Of a stretch of DNA of 43,399 bases, positions 25,263 through 33,800 are shown piece after piece. Under the pieces are notes generated by a model. It was not told the origin of the DNA, did not search any database, and worked only from the letters and a program-made list of their open reading frames with translations. A program made the position numbers and the translations under genes. The stretch lies in NCBI GenBank assembly GCA_015067725.1, contig SVLX01000020.1, positions 1 through 43,399 on the forward strand, written 5' to 3'. How positions within the stretch are numbered: the stretch's first letter is position 1; each line of letters opens with the position of its first letter. This stretch comes from Oscillospiraceae bacterium. GTDB taxonomy: Bacteria > Bacillota > Clostridia > Oscillospirales > Oscillospiraceae.

Positions 25263-25292
25263 CCCCCGGTTCCTGTTTGGTGGAACCGGGGG
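25263..25292. terminator. Bidirectional hairpin between convergent genes
   Basis: An 11-bp perfect stem (CCCCCGGTTCC with its complement) and an 8-base loop lie between the convergent genes ending at 25246 and 25348. T-runs are weak on both sides. Confidence 0.65.
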
Positions 25293-25347
25293 CGTGTGTT
25301 TATGGGGTTACAGATTCAGATGGGGGTATGCAACAGATGCCTGGTCA

Positions 25348-27708
25348 TCACAGATTCAGCCATTCCATGGGGATTTTCAGCCGGTAACTTTCTCCACCCT
25401 CGGGGTCAAAGAAGTTCAGCCAAACGGTGCTTTCGTCATTGGGATAGAGGAACGCAACAAATTGCAGGTCATCTGCCGTCAGACCTTCCGGGGGTTCTTC
25501 TCCGGCGTAGGTTTTCAGCTGGCAGTGCTGTTCCCAGCCCGGCAGGAGAAGTTCGTCCCACCGAAGTTGCTCGCCAGTCTCCAAGCTGAAAATCAGACAG
25601 GAATCATGGGGATAGAACAACTGGAGATGGTCTACATCAATTGTGGGGTCGGGGCCTTTGAAAACCACATACCGGTCAGCCCAGTTGGTTAAGTAAACGG
25701 AAACATATTCCCAGTTCAAAAACACGGTTTCCGGGTCATAGCCCTGCGCATCCACGAAGGCCAGTACTTTTTCTTTCGTGTACCAAGTGTTGATGTGTTC
25801 CCGGACGGTATCGTTGATTGTTTTGGCATGGGGGTACTGGGTCTCCGGCAGATACTCGCAATCCAAAGACCCATCCCGATTGAATTCATAGTAGGAATTT
25901 ACCGGAATCATCCGAATCTGACGGATTGCGCTGAGGTTTTCGTCTGCCAAAAGCTGAGAGAATGCCCGGTTTTGCTGACAGACCAGAGTGCCATTGGGCA
26001 TAGCATCCAAGCTGAAGAAAGCACCATGGGAGAAATAGGGGTTCCCCTGGTCAATGAAAATACCGTCATGGATCAAATGCCAGCCGGTGGTGGGCAGTCC
26101 GGCGAATTCCTGCTTCAAGGGGTCGGCGGAATGCCACTCATACATGAAATCATACATATGCTGGATTTGGGTGCGGATGTGACTGTTAAGCGCTTCGTCC
26201 ACATCAACATCACGGCAGAACAGGTCTTCCGGCTGGAGTCTTTGCCCGGTGAGCAAGTCCCATGTGGCAGTTTCTACCCGCTTGTAGCAATCATAAGGGC
26301 CAGACTCAACGCCATAGCCAACGGTTACGGCTGCGGACAGATAGCCATTGGTGCAACTGATGCCCACATAGAGGGGGAGACCATCCTGCACCGCCTGAAA
26401 GTACCAGGTATAGATTACGCTGTAACTGTTGGCCGGGGGTGCGGTTTCATTGTGTTTTGTGATGCGTTGCTTTGTTTCCTCCGCCAGTTCCCATGCCCAG
26501 GACTGGATTTGTTCATCCACAAAGGACTGAATTTCGGTCTGCAGTGCCGTGTTGGTCAGTGCGGGAACCTGATAGGTAATCATACCATTGTCCAGAGGAA
26601 TGGATTTTCCCCGATAGCCATTACTCCAGCTTGTATTCACGGTCACCAAGATGTCTTCGTAAGCATCAGCCTCTGTAGCGGGCGCACCGGTTCCAACCCC
26701 CTGATACTTGCTCAGGGTCATTTCCGTATAGTCGAAACCAATGTCTTCCAGCGTCACATAGCCCGCCTGCGCCAGGGCCAACTGACCGTCATAGCTGCAA
26801 ATCCACTGAACCAGTTGCCGCACATAGCCATTTTCCGGCGCATTGGCATTGAATACGGCGATATTCTCACCCAAAAGGGGATAGTCGCCGGAGGCCATGG
26901 TCGCTTTGCTGGGGGCAATGCCATCCACCTGAATGAACTTGATTTCGTTGCCGTTGCCGTACATATCGGCGGCATAGGCATAGACGGAGTAGCCGATGGC
27001 ACCCCGGGCATTGTCATTGAGGGCGACCACATCCATGAGGCCGGACATGGAGGTGGGTCGCATTTCGGTGGGGGCGTCCATCAAGGGGGTATCGCCCATG
27101 AAGGTAATCATATAGTTTTGACTGCCGGAGTCGTTGTTTCTCTGGTAGGGGATGATTGTTTCGTCCAGCCCACCGACTTCGGACCAGTTGGTGATTTTGC
27201 CGGAATAGATGTCCCGGAGTTGCTCCTGGGTCAGGGTATCCACGGGATTTTCTGCATTGACCACGAAGACAAAGCCCTCTTTGGCAATGGGGACAGTCTC
27301 CAGCGTGATGCCCATGGAGGCGGCTTCGTCCTGCTGCTCCTGAGACAAGGGCACGGAGAAAATCAAGTCCGCTCTGTCATGGAGCAGATTCCGGAAAGCC
27401 CCCCATGTGGAGGAATGGGCCACATCCAGAGTGGCTTCTTCGATGGTTTTACCATAGAGGGCGGCGCGGATACCGGCCTCAAGGGGAATGAGGGAGGTAG
27501 AGCCGTCCATGATGGGGAGATGGTTGCGCAGGTCGTCCAGAGCGTCGGTTTGGAGCAAGGTTTCTTCGGTGGGCTCGGTGGTAGGGCTGGTTTGGGTGGG
27601 AAGAACGGTCTCAACGCCGGTGTCTTCCGTGGGGTCGGTCCTGCCATCGGGGGCGCAGGCGCACAGCAGGAGCGTAAGGGTCAGGAAAAGGCAGAATAAT
27701 CGCTTCAT
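25348..27708 (-). CDS. PstS-like substrate-binding lipoprotein with a large C-terminal extension
   Basis: A surface lipoprotein of 786 residues. The signal peptide MKRLFCLFLTLTLLLCAC ends in a lipobox (LCAC), followed by a Thr/Pro/Glu-rich linker. Residues about 55-330 match a phosphate-binding-protein fold: DGSTSLIPL, TLTQEQLRDIYSGKITNWSE, RNNDSGSQ and ARGAIGYSVY. The remaining 450 residues are not part of PstS; they include a region that resembles extracellular DUF3298-type domains. No phosphate transporter genes are adjacent, so it may be a sensor or scavenging protein. The start has GGAGG on the minus strand (complement at 27716-27720) at good spacing; longer readings do not. Confidence 0.82.
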   Translation of the reverse strand: MKRLFCLFLTLTLLLCACAPDGRTDPTEDTGVETVLPTQTSPTTEPTEETLLQTDALDDLRNHLPIMDGSTSLIPLEAGIRAALYGKTIEEATLDVAHSSTWGAFRNLLHDRADLIFSVPLSQEQQDEAASMGITLETVPIAKEGFVFVVNAENPVDTLTQEQLRDIYSGKITNWSEVGGLDETIIPYQRNNDSGSQNYMITFMGDTPLMDAPTEMRPTSMSGLMDVVALNDNARGAIGYSVYAYAADMYGNGNEIKFIQVDGIAPSKATMASGDYPLLGENIAVFNANAPENGYVRQLVQWICSYDGQLALAQAGYVTLEDIGFDYTEMTLSKYQGVGTGAPATEADAYEDILVTVNTSWSNGYRGKSIPLDNGMITYQVPALTNTALQTEIQSFVDEQIQSWAWELAEETKQRITKHNETAPPANSYSVIYTWYFQAVQDGLPLYVGISCTNGYLSAAVTVGYGVESGPYDCYKRVETATWDLLTGQRLQPEDLFCRDVDVDEALNSHIRTQIQHMYDFMYEWHSADPLKQEFAGLPTTGWHLIHDGIFIDQGNPYFSHGAFFSLDAMPNGTLVCQQNRAFSQLLADENLSAIRQIRMIPVNSYYEFNRDGSLDCEYLPETQYPHAKTINDTVREHINTWYTKEKVLAFVDAQGYDPETVFLNWEYVSVYLTNWADRYVVFKGPDPTIDVDHLQLFYPHDSCLIFSLETGEQLRWDELLLPGWEQHCQLKTYAGEEPPEGLTADDLQFVAFLYPNDESTVWLNFFDPEGGESYRLKIPMEWLNL

Positions 27709-27746
27709 ATGTGTACCTCCAGTGCTTTGTTTTTGAATCTGATACC

Positions 27747-27775
27747 ATTTTAGCATATAGCTCAAATAAATGCAA
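27747..27775 (-). promoter_or_regulatory. Promoter of the lipoprotein gene
   Basis: On the minus strand, TTGCAT, a 17-base spacer and TAAAAT preceded by TGC. Confidence 0.75.
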
Positions 27776-27814
27776 TAAGAAATACAAAAAATATCAAAGC
27801 AACGGCTGAAACGG

Positions 27815-27851
27815 AAAGAAAAAGGACTTCCGGCGGGTAACCGGAAGTCCT
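27815..27851 (-). terminator. Intrinsic terminator after the GGGtGRT gene
   Basis: On the minus strand an 11-bp stem (AGGACTTCCGG with its complement) and short loop are followed by a T-run, 22 bases after the stop codon. Confidence 0.85.
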
Positions 27852-27873
27852 GCAGTATGAATTGGGGAATGGA

Positions 27874-28875
27874 TTAGCCCTTAACAGCCTCGCCAACAGC
27901 CACGGCCACGGAGACGGTAGCACCGACCATGGGGTTGTTGCCCATGCCCAGGAAGCCCATCATCTCAACGTGAGCGGGGACGGAGGAAGAGCCGGCAAAC
28001 TGAGCGTCAGAGTGCATACGGCCCATGGTATCGGTCATGCCATAGGAAGCGGGACCGGCAGCCATGTTATCGGGATGCAGGGTACGGCCGGTGCCACCAC
28101 CGGAAGCCACGGAGAAGTACTTCTTGCCCTGCTCGACACATTCCTTCTTGTAGGTGCCGGCAACGGGATGCTGGAAGCGGGTGGGGTTGGTGGAGTTGCC
28201 GGTGATGGAGACATCAACACCCTCATGGTGCATGATGGCCACGCCTTCACGGACATCGTCACAGCCGAAGCAACGGACAGCGGCCCGCTCACCCTCGGAG
28301 TAGGCGATTTCCTGAACGATCTTCAGGTCGCTGGTGTAATAGTCAAACTGGGTCTGGACATAGGTAAAGCCATTGATGCGGCTGATGATCTGAGCGGCAT
28401 CCTTGCCCAGACCATTGAGGATAACCCGCAGGGGCTCCTTGCGGGCCTTGTTGGCGCTGCGGGCGATGCCGATAGCACCCTCTGCGGCGGCGAAGGACTC
28501 GTGGCCGGCCAGGAAAGCGAAGCACTTGGTCTCTTCCTGCAGCAGCATTGCGCCCAGATTGCCGTGGCCGATACCGACCTTGCGGTCCTCAGCGACGGAG
28601 CCGGGGATGCAGAACGCCTGCAGACCGATGCCGATGGCGGCGGCGGCCTCAGCGGCATTCTTCACGCCGGTCTTCAGGGCGATGGCGGCGCCTACGCAGT
28701 AAGCCCAGGCGGCGTCTTCAAAGCAGATGGGCTGAATGCCCTTGACGATGGTATAGGGGTCGAAGCCGTTAGCCTGGCAGAGCTCACGGCACTGCTCGAC
28801 GGACTCCAGGCCGTACTGAGCGAGGACACCCATAATCTTGTCGATTTTTCTCTCGTAACCTTCAAACAGAGCCAT
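27874..28875 (-). CDS. GGGtGRT protein
   Basis: A 333-residue soluble protein with the name-giving motif (SGGGTGRTLHPDN) near residue 270, several conserved Cys (CFGCDD, ICFED) and Gly-rich stretches (GIGHGNLGAML, FLGMGNNPM). The family is regularly found next to a NifU-like scaffold, as here: the genes are 12 bases apart and share a promoter. A role in iron-sulfur metabolism is inferred from that pairing; no reaction is established. GGAGG precedes ATG. Confidence 0.88.
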   Translation of the reverse strand: MALFEGYERKIDKIMGVLAQYGLESVEQCRELCQANGFDPYTIVKGIQPICFEDAAWAYCVGAAIALKTGVKNAAEAAAAIGIGLQAFCIPGSVAEDRKVGIGHGNLGAMLLQEETKCFAFLAGHESFAAAEGAIGIARSANKARKEPLRVILNGLGKDAAQIISRINGFTYVQTQFDYYTSDLKIVQEIAYSEGERAAVRCFGCDDVREGVAIMHHEGVDVSITGNSTNPTRFQHPVAGTYKKECVEQGKKYFSVASGGGTGRTLHPDNMAAGPASYGMTDTMGRMHSDAQFAGSSSVPAHVEMMGFLGMGNNPMVGATVSVAVAVGEAVKG

Positions 28876-28887
28876 TTCCAGTCCTCC

Positions 28888-29580
28888 TTATTCGTGACGG
28901 GGGTCAATATACTTGGCGGCGTTGTCAAACTGACCGTAGTGACCCTTAGCCTTCTCCAGAGCGACATTGGCATCGTCGCCCTTCTTGATGAAGTCCATCA
29001 TCTTGCCCAGGTTCACAAACTCATAACCGGTGATCAGGTCATCGGCATTGAGGGCGACACGGGTGACATAGCCTTCGGCCATCTCCAGATAGCGGGGACC
29101 CTTGGCGCGGGTGGCGAACATGGTGCCAACCTGGCTGCGCAGACCCTTACCCAGGTCTTCCAGAGAAGCGCCAATGGCCAGACCGTCTTCGGAGAAAGCG
29201 GACTGGCTGCGGCCATAAACGATCTGCAGGAACAGCTCCCGCATGGCGGTGTTGATGGCGTCACAGACCAGGTCGGTATTCAGTGCCTCCAGAATGGTCT
29301 TGCCGATGAGAATCTCGGCAGCCATGGCGGCGGAGTGGGTCATGCCGGAGCAACCCAGAGTCTCGACCAGAGCCTCTTCAATGATACCCTCTTTGATGTT
29401 CAGGGTCAGCTTGCAGGCGCCCTGCTGGGGAGCGCACCAGCCCACACCGTGGGTGAAGCCGCTGACGTCCTTGATTTCCTTGACCTGAACCCATTTGCCC
29501 TCTTCGGGGATGGGAGCGGGACCGTGATTGGCGCCCTTGGCCACGGAGCACATGTGTTGTACTTCGGTACTATAAATCAT
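28888..29580 (-). CDS. NifU-like iron-sulfur cluster scaffold protein
   Basis: A 230-residue protein with a NifU/IscU-like core: GWCAPQQGACKLTLNIKEG, then VETLGCSGMTHSAAMAAEIL, giving the Cys residues expected to hold a transient cluster. It ends with a helical region (KKGDDANVALEKAKGHYGQ). It would act with the downstream GGGtGRT protein. ATG 29580 follows AAAGGA on the minus strand; a longer frame upstream crosses the promoter and is not used. Confidence 0.85.
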   Translation of the reverse strand: MIYSTEVQHMCSVAKGANHGPAPIPEEGKWVQVKEIKDVSGFTHGVGWCAPQQGACKLTLNIKEGIIEEALVETLGCSGMTHSAAMAAEILIGKTILEALNTDLVCDAINTAMRELFLQIVYGRSQSAFSEDGLAIGASLEDLGKGLRSQVGTMFATRAKGPRYLEMAEGYVTRVALNADDLITGYEFVNLGKMMDFIKKGDDANVALEKAKGHYGQFDNAAKYIDPRHE

Positions 29581-29656
29581 GGCAAATTTCCTTTCTTGAC
29601 TAAGACTGCTGTAACACAGTCTGTTATAGACAGATTGGTCATCTCTGACTGCGAAT

Positions 29657-29685
29657 ATTATACCGTCTGGAGTTTCGCTTGTCAA
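29657..29685 (-). promoter_or_regulatory. Consensus promoter of the scaffold/GGGtGRT operon
   Basis: On the minus strand TTGACA, 17 bases, then TATAAT: both boxes are perfect, so high expression is expected. Confidence 0.92.
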
Positions 29686-29794
29686 TCGGATTGGGCGGGA
29701 ATCGGTTGAAAAATATCTATTTTCCGGGGAGAAAAATCAAAATCAAGCCGGAGAAACTTTGTTAAAATGGCACAAAAGCCCACGCTTTGACAAG

Positions 29795-30532
29795 TTATGA
29801 GCCGTGCTCCCGGTGACGATAATGGCAAAGCGGGGAATCCTGGAAGGGTAGATCCTGCAAAAAAGCCTGCCGCAGTTTGCGCAGCGCTTTCTTCTCGATC
29901 CGGGAAATATATGACCGGCTGATGTCACAGCGCACCGCAACTTCCCGCTGGGGCAGGGGGTCCGCACCGCCCAGACCATAGCGCAGGGTAATGACCTGCC
30001 GCTCCCGGTCGTCCAGAACCCGGTCAAGATATGCCCTGAGCCGCTGAATGTCCTCCCGGGTGCTGAGCTGTTCAAAGAGGTCTGCATCCTCGCTGACGAC
30101 GTCCATAAGTGACAGTGCCGCACCGTCCTGACTGGTTTCAATGTAATCGGACAGGGATACATCAGAGGCGGATTTTCGCTGCGCCCGGAAGTGCATGAGG
30201 ATTTCATTCTCCACGCACCGGGCGGCATAGGTGGCCAGCCGGATACCTTTTGTGGCATCGAAGGTGGAGATGGCTTTAATGAGACCGATGGTGCCAATGG
30301 AAATCAGATCCTCCTGGTCTGCGGTCTGGGCATAGTATTTCTTCATGATGTGGGCAACCAGACGCAAATTCCGCTCAATGAGGATGTTTCGGGCATTCAG
30401 GTCGCCTTGTGCGCTGAGGGTCAGGTAGTGCCGCTCCTCCTCGGCGGAGAGGGGCTTGGGGAAACTGCCGGAGCTCAGGCGCAGGGAACACAACATGGTG
30501 CTCAGTAATGCGATGACAGTGGGGGAAAACAT
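29795..30532 (-). CDS. sigK: Sporulation sigma factor SigK
   Basis: A late mother-cell sigma factor. Residues 1-20 form a hydrophobic pro-sequence (FSPTVIALLSTMLCSL), as in pro-SigK. FPKPLSAEEERHYL follows, then region 2 (NLRLVAHIMKKYY, DLISIGTIGLIKA, LATYAARCVENEILMHFR) and region 4 (RYGLGG, CDISRSYISRIEKKALRKL). The order and motifs match Bacillus SigK closely. The reading frame is continuous, so no skin element splits it. ATG 30532 has a good ribosome-binding site (GAGGTGA on the minus strand). Its own sporulation promoter is not clear. It shows the organism descends from spore formers and probably sporulates. Confidence 0.93.
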   Translation of the reverse strand: MFSPTVIALLSTMLCSLRLSSGSFPKPLSAEEERHYLTLSAQGDLNARNILIERNLRLVAHIMKKYYAQTADQEDLISIGTIGLIKAISTFDATKGIRLATYAARCVENEILMHFRAQRKSASDVSLSDYIETSQDGAALSLMDVVSEDADLFEQLSTREDIQRLRAYLDRVLDDRERQVITLRYGLGGADPLPQREVAVRCDISRSYISRIEKKALRKLRQAFLQDLPFQDSPLCHYRHREHGS

Positions 30533-30763
30533 GACAATCACCTCATACCATGAGGATATTCCCCACGGCAAGTCCCTATGTCTTTGGAAATCATGCTGAG
30601 GATTCGGGGCAGATTCCGGAAGCGTGAGCGGGTGGTTTCGGCTTGTCCGTCCGGAAAGATATATGGTGGTGGAGACGGTTTTTATCCGAAAGAGCAGCCT
30701 GATTGAACATACAGAAGCTTGCTAACCTATGTGCTTTGCTGGTACTTTTTACGGCATTAAGTC
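30533..30763. other. Divergent intergenic region
   Basis: This stretch separates sigK from the giant protease gene. I see no protein gene and no clear SigE-type promoter for sigK on the minus strand. Confidence 0.4.
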
Positions 30764-30792
30764 TTGACTTTTATGGCCAGATGTGGTATGTT
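30764..30792 (+). promoter_or_regulatory. Promoter of the giant protease gene
   Basis: TTGACT (30764-30769), 17 bases, then TATGTT (30787-30792) with TGG at the extended -10 position. The start of transcription should fall near 30799. Confidence 0.78.
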
Positions 30793-30800
30793 GTTAGTAT

Positions 30801-30820
30801 CGGACAATTAGAATTGTCCG
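30801..30820 (+). promoter_or_regulatory. Palindromic operator at the transcription start
   Basis: Half-sites CGGACAATT and AATTGTCCG are perfect inverted repeats separated by AG. The 20-base palindrome begins about two bases after the predicted start of transcription, where a bound dimeric repressor would block initiation. In RNA it would form a hairpin at the 5' end, so a stabilising role is the alternative. I cannot assign a regulator family. Confidence 0.65.
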
Positions 30821-30844
30821 AAATCAACAAAAAGGAGAGTATCC

Positions 30845-33800
30845 ATGAAAAAGCATCTGCCCCAACGTCTGCTTTCGCTGCTGCTGGTCTTTGCTATGCT
30901 GGTCGGCTTTGTTGTGCCGGTACAGGCTGCCCATGACCACGACCATACGGTCATAGAGACTGCAGCATCCGAAGGCAATGCTCTTGGCTTTAACAAGCTG
31001 GAGAGCAATGCATCTCTGGAGCTTCTGCACCAAGCGGAAGAAACAGAGGAGGAATCCCCTTATGCCGACACGGAGATGGTCCGTGTCTCCATCGTTCTTG
31101 ATAAAGAATCCACGATTGAGTCCGGATTCTCCACCGAGAACATCGCTGCAAATCCCGAAGCCATGAGCTATCGGGACGGTCTGAAGGCTGAACAGGAAGC
31201 CATGACTGCCAGCATCGAAGCCGCTATTGGCGAAGAACTGGATGTGGTCTGGAATCTGACCCTGGTGGCCAATGTCATCTCTGCAAACGTAGAGTATGGC
31301 CAGATCGACGAGATCGAGGCTCTTGAGGGTGTTAAGGAAGTTTTCCTGGAAACCCGTTATGAGCCCTGCGTCCTGGACCAGGAGGAGGCCCTTGATCCCA
31401 ACATGGCTACCTCCGGTAATCAGATTGGTTCCAATGTTGCCTGGGCCAGCGGTTACACCGGCGCCGGCAGCCGTATCGCTGTCATCGATACCGGTATTGA
31501 CTCTGACCACCAGTCCATGAGCGCGGCTGCGTTTGAGTATTCTCTTAAGCAGAATGCCGCTGCCAAGGGCATGGACTATGATGCCTATGTGGAAAGCCTG
31601 GATCTGCTGGATGCCGAGGAAATTGCCGGCGTTCTGGATCAGCTCCATATCATCAATGGCAACGCACAGAGCCTGCACTTCAACACGAAGATCGCCTTTG
31701 GCTATAACTACGTGGACGAAGACAGCGACATTGTCCATGACAATGATACCCAGGGCTCCCATGGCTCCCATGTCTCCGGTATTGCCACCGCCAATAAGTA
31801 CATCCCCAATGGCGACGGTACTTTTGCCAAGGCATTGGACGCTGTCTATGTTCAGGGTGTTGCCCCCGATGCGCAGTTGCTGACCATGAAGGTCTTCGGC
31901 AAGGCTGGCGGTGCTTACGATGCCGACTATATGGTCGCCATTGAGGACGCCATCATTCTGGGTGCCGATGCCGTGAACCTGTCTCTGGGTTCCGCTTCTC
32001 ACGGCTTTGTGACCAATGCCGCCTATCAGGAAATGCTGAATTCCCTGACGGAGAAGGGCACGGTCGTGACCATTTCCGGCGGCAATAACGGTTCCTGGGC
32101 TGAGGATACCACAAGCCCCACCGGTTTGCCCTATGCCGACGATATCAACTACTGGACCGGCGGTGCCCCCGGCTCTCTGGTCAATTCTCTGGGCGTTGCC
32201 TCCGTACAGAATAGCGGTACTACCGGCATCTTCTTCTCCGTTGCCGGCAACAAGATCGTCTATAATGAGACGGAGTACTCCAACCTTCCCCTGACCACCA
32301 TCGGCGGTGACCATCAGTATGTCTTCATTGATGGCTTTGGCTCCGCTGAGGAGTGGGCTGCCGTTGGCAGTGCTCTGCAGGGTAAGGTTGCCATCTGCTC
32401 CCGCGGTAATGGTGTCTCCTTCTTCCAGAAGGCTAACTTTGCTGTGGAAGCCGGCGCAATCGCCACCATCATTTACAACAACACCGACGGCGTCATTAAC
32501 ATGGACCTGACCGACTACACCAAGACCGCTCCTGTTGTCTCCATCACACAGGAAGACGGTGCGCTGATCAAGTCTGTTTCCACCCCTGTCACAGATGATG
32601 CCGGCAATGTGCTGTACTATACTGGCGACATCAAGGTGGACACCAAGGTCGGTACCTCCGTTGGCAGCGACCAGTACTACACCATGAGCACCTTCAGCTC
32701 CTGGGGTGTACCCACCGCCCTCATCATGAAGCCGGAAATTACCACCCCCGGTGGCAACATCTACTCCCTCGATGGTGTGGATAAGTCCGGCAAGGCGTAT
32801 GAGAACAACTCCGGTACCTCCATGGCCGCGCCTCAGGCCGCCGGTATGGTGGCTCTGGTTGCCCAGTATATCCGGGAGACCGGTCTGGACAAGGAGACCG
32901 GCCGCTCCATCCGTCAGCTTGCGCATAGCCTGCTGATGTCCACTGCTGTGCCCATCAGAGAAAAGGCCAGCAATGGCAACTATTACTCCGTCCTGAATCA
33001 GGGCTCCGGTCTGGCCAATGTGGGTGCCGCGGTTACCGCCAACTCCTACATTTTCATGAACGAAGATGCCACCGCCTCCTGGGCTGATGGTAAGGTCAAG
33101 GTTGAGCTGGGCGACGACCCTGAGCGCAATGGCAACTACACCTTCTCCTTCTCCCTGAATAACTTCAGTGACAATGCCAATACCTATACGCTGCGTGCTG
33201 ACCTGTTTACTCAGGCCATCACCGAAGCGGACGGTATCCGCTACCTGAGCAGACAGACCACTCCTCTGGCTGCCAATGTCTCCTATAAGGTGAACGGCGC
33301 CAGCTTTGTTCCCGGGACCGGTTCTTCCACCGGCTGTGACCTGGACAATGACGGCGACACCGATGCCGACGATGCCCAGATCGTTCTGGATTATGTGGTC
33401 GGTATCTATTCCGATATCCCCGCTATTGCTGACGTCAATAAGGACGGCAAGATCAATACCTGGGATGCACACCTGATCCTGTCCGGCAACTCCGTCAGCA
33501 GTGACCTTGTTGTTCCTGCCGGCGGCAAGGCTGACATCACCGTGACCATTACTCTGCCCGAGTCTGCCAAGACTGCTCTGGATGCGGCGTATGTCAACGG
33601 TACTTACATCGAGGGCTATATCTTCGTAGAGCCTACCTCCAGTGTTGAGGGCGTTCTGGCTGATGTGGTTCACTCCGTTCCCGTGCTGGGCTTCTACGGC
33701 AACTGGACCGATTCTTCCATGTTTGAGAAGAACACCTATGTCGAGCGTCTGTACGGCGACACTACCCCCACTTACTTTAACCCCAGTGACCCCGCCTCCG

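Noticed and set aside
25795..27699. Long plus-strand frame opposite the lipoprotein gene
   Set aside because: The minus strand has the signal peptide, lipobox, promoter and family motifs; the plus frame shows no recognisable domain.
27862..29709. Long plus-strand frame opposite the scaffold and GGGtGRT genes
   Set aside because: It spans two real genes and the promoter on the other strand and is rich in Gly/His/Ala shadow sequence.
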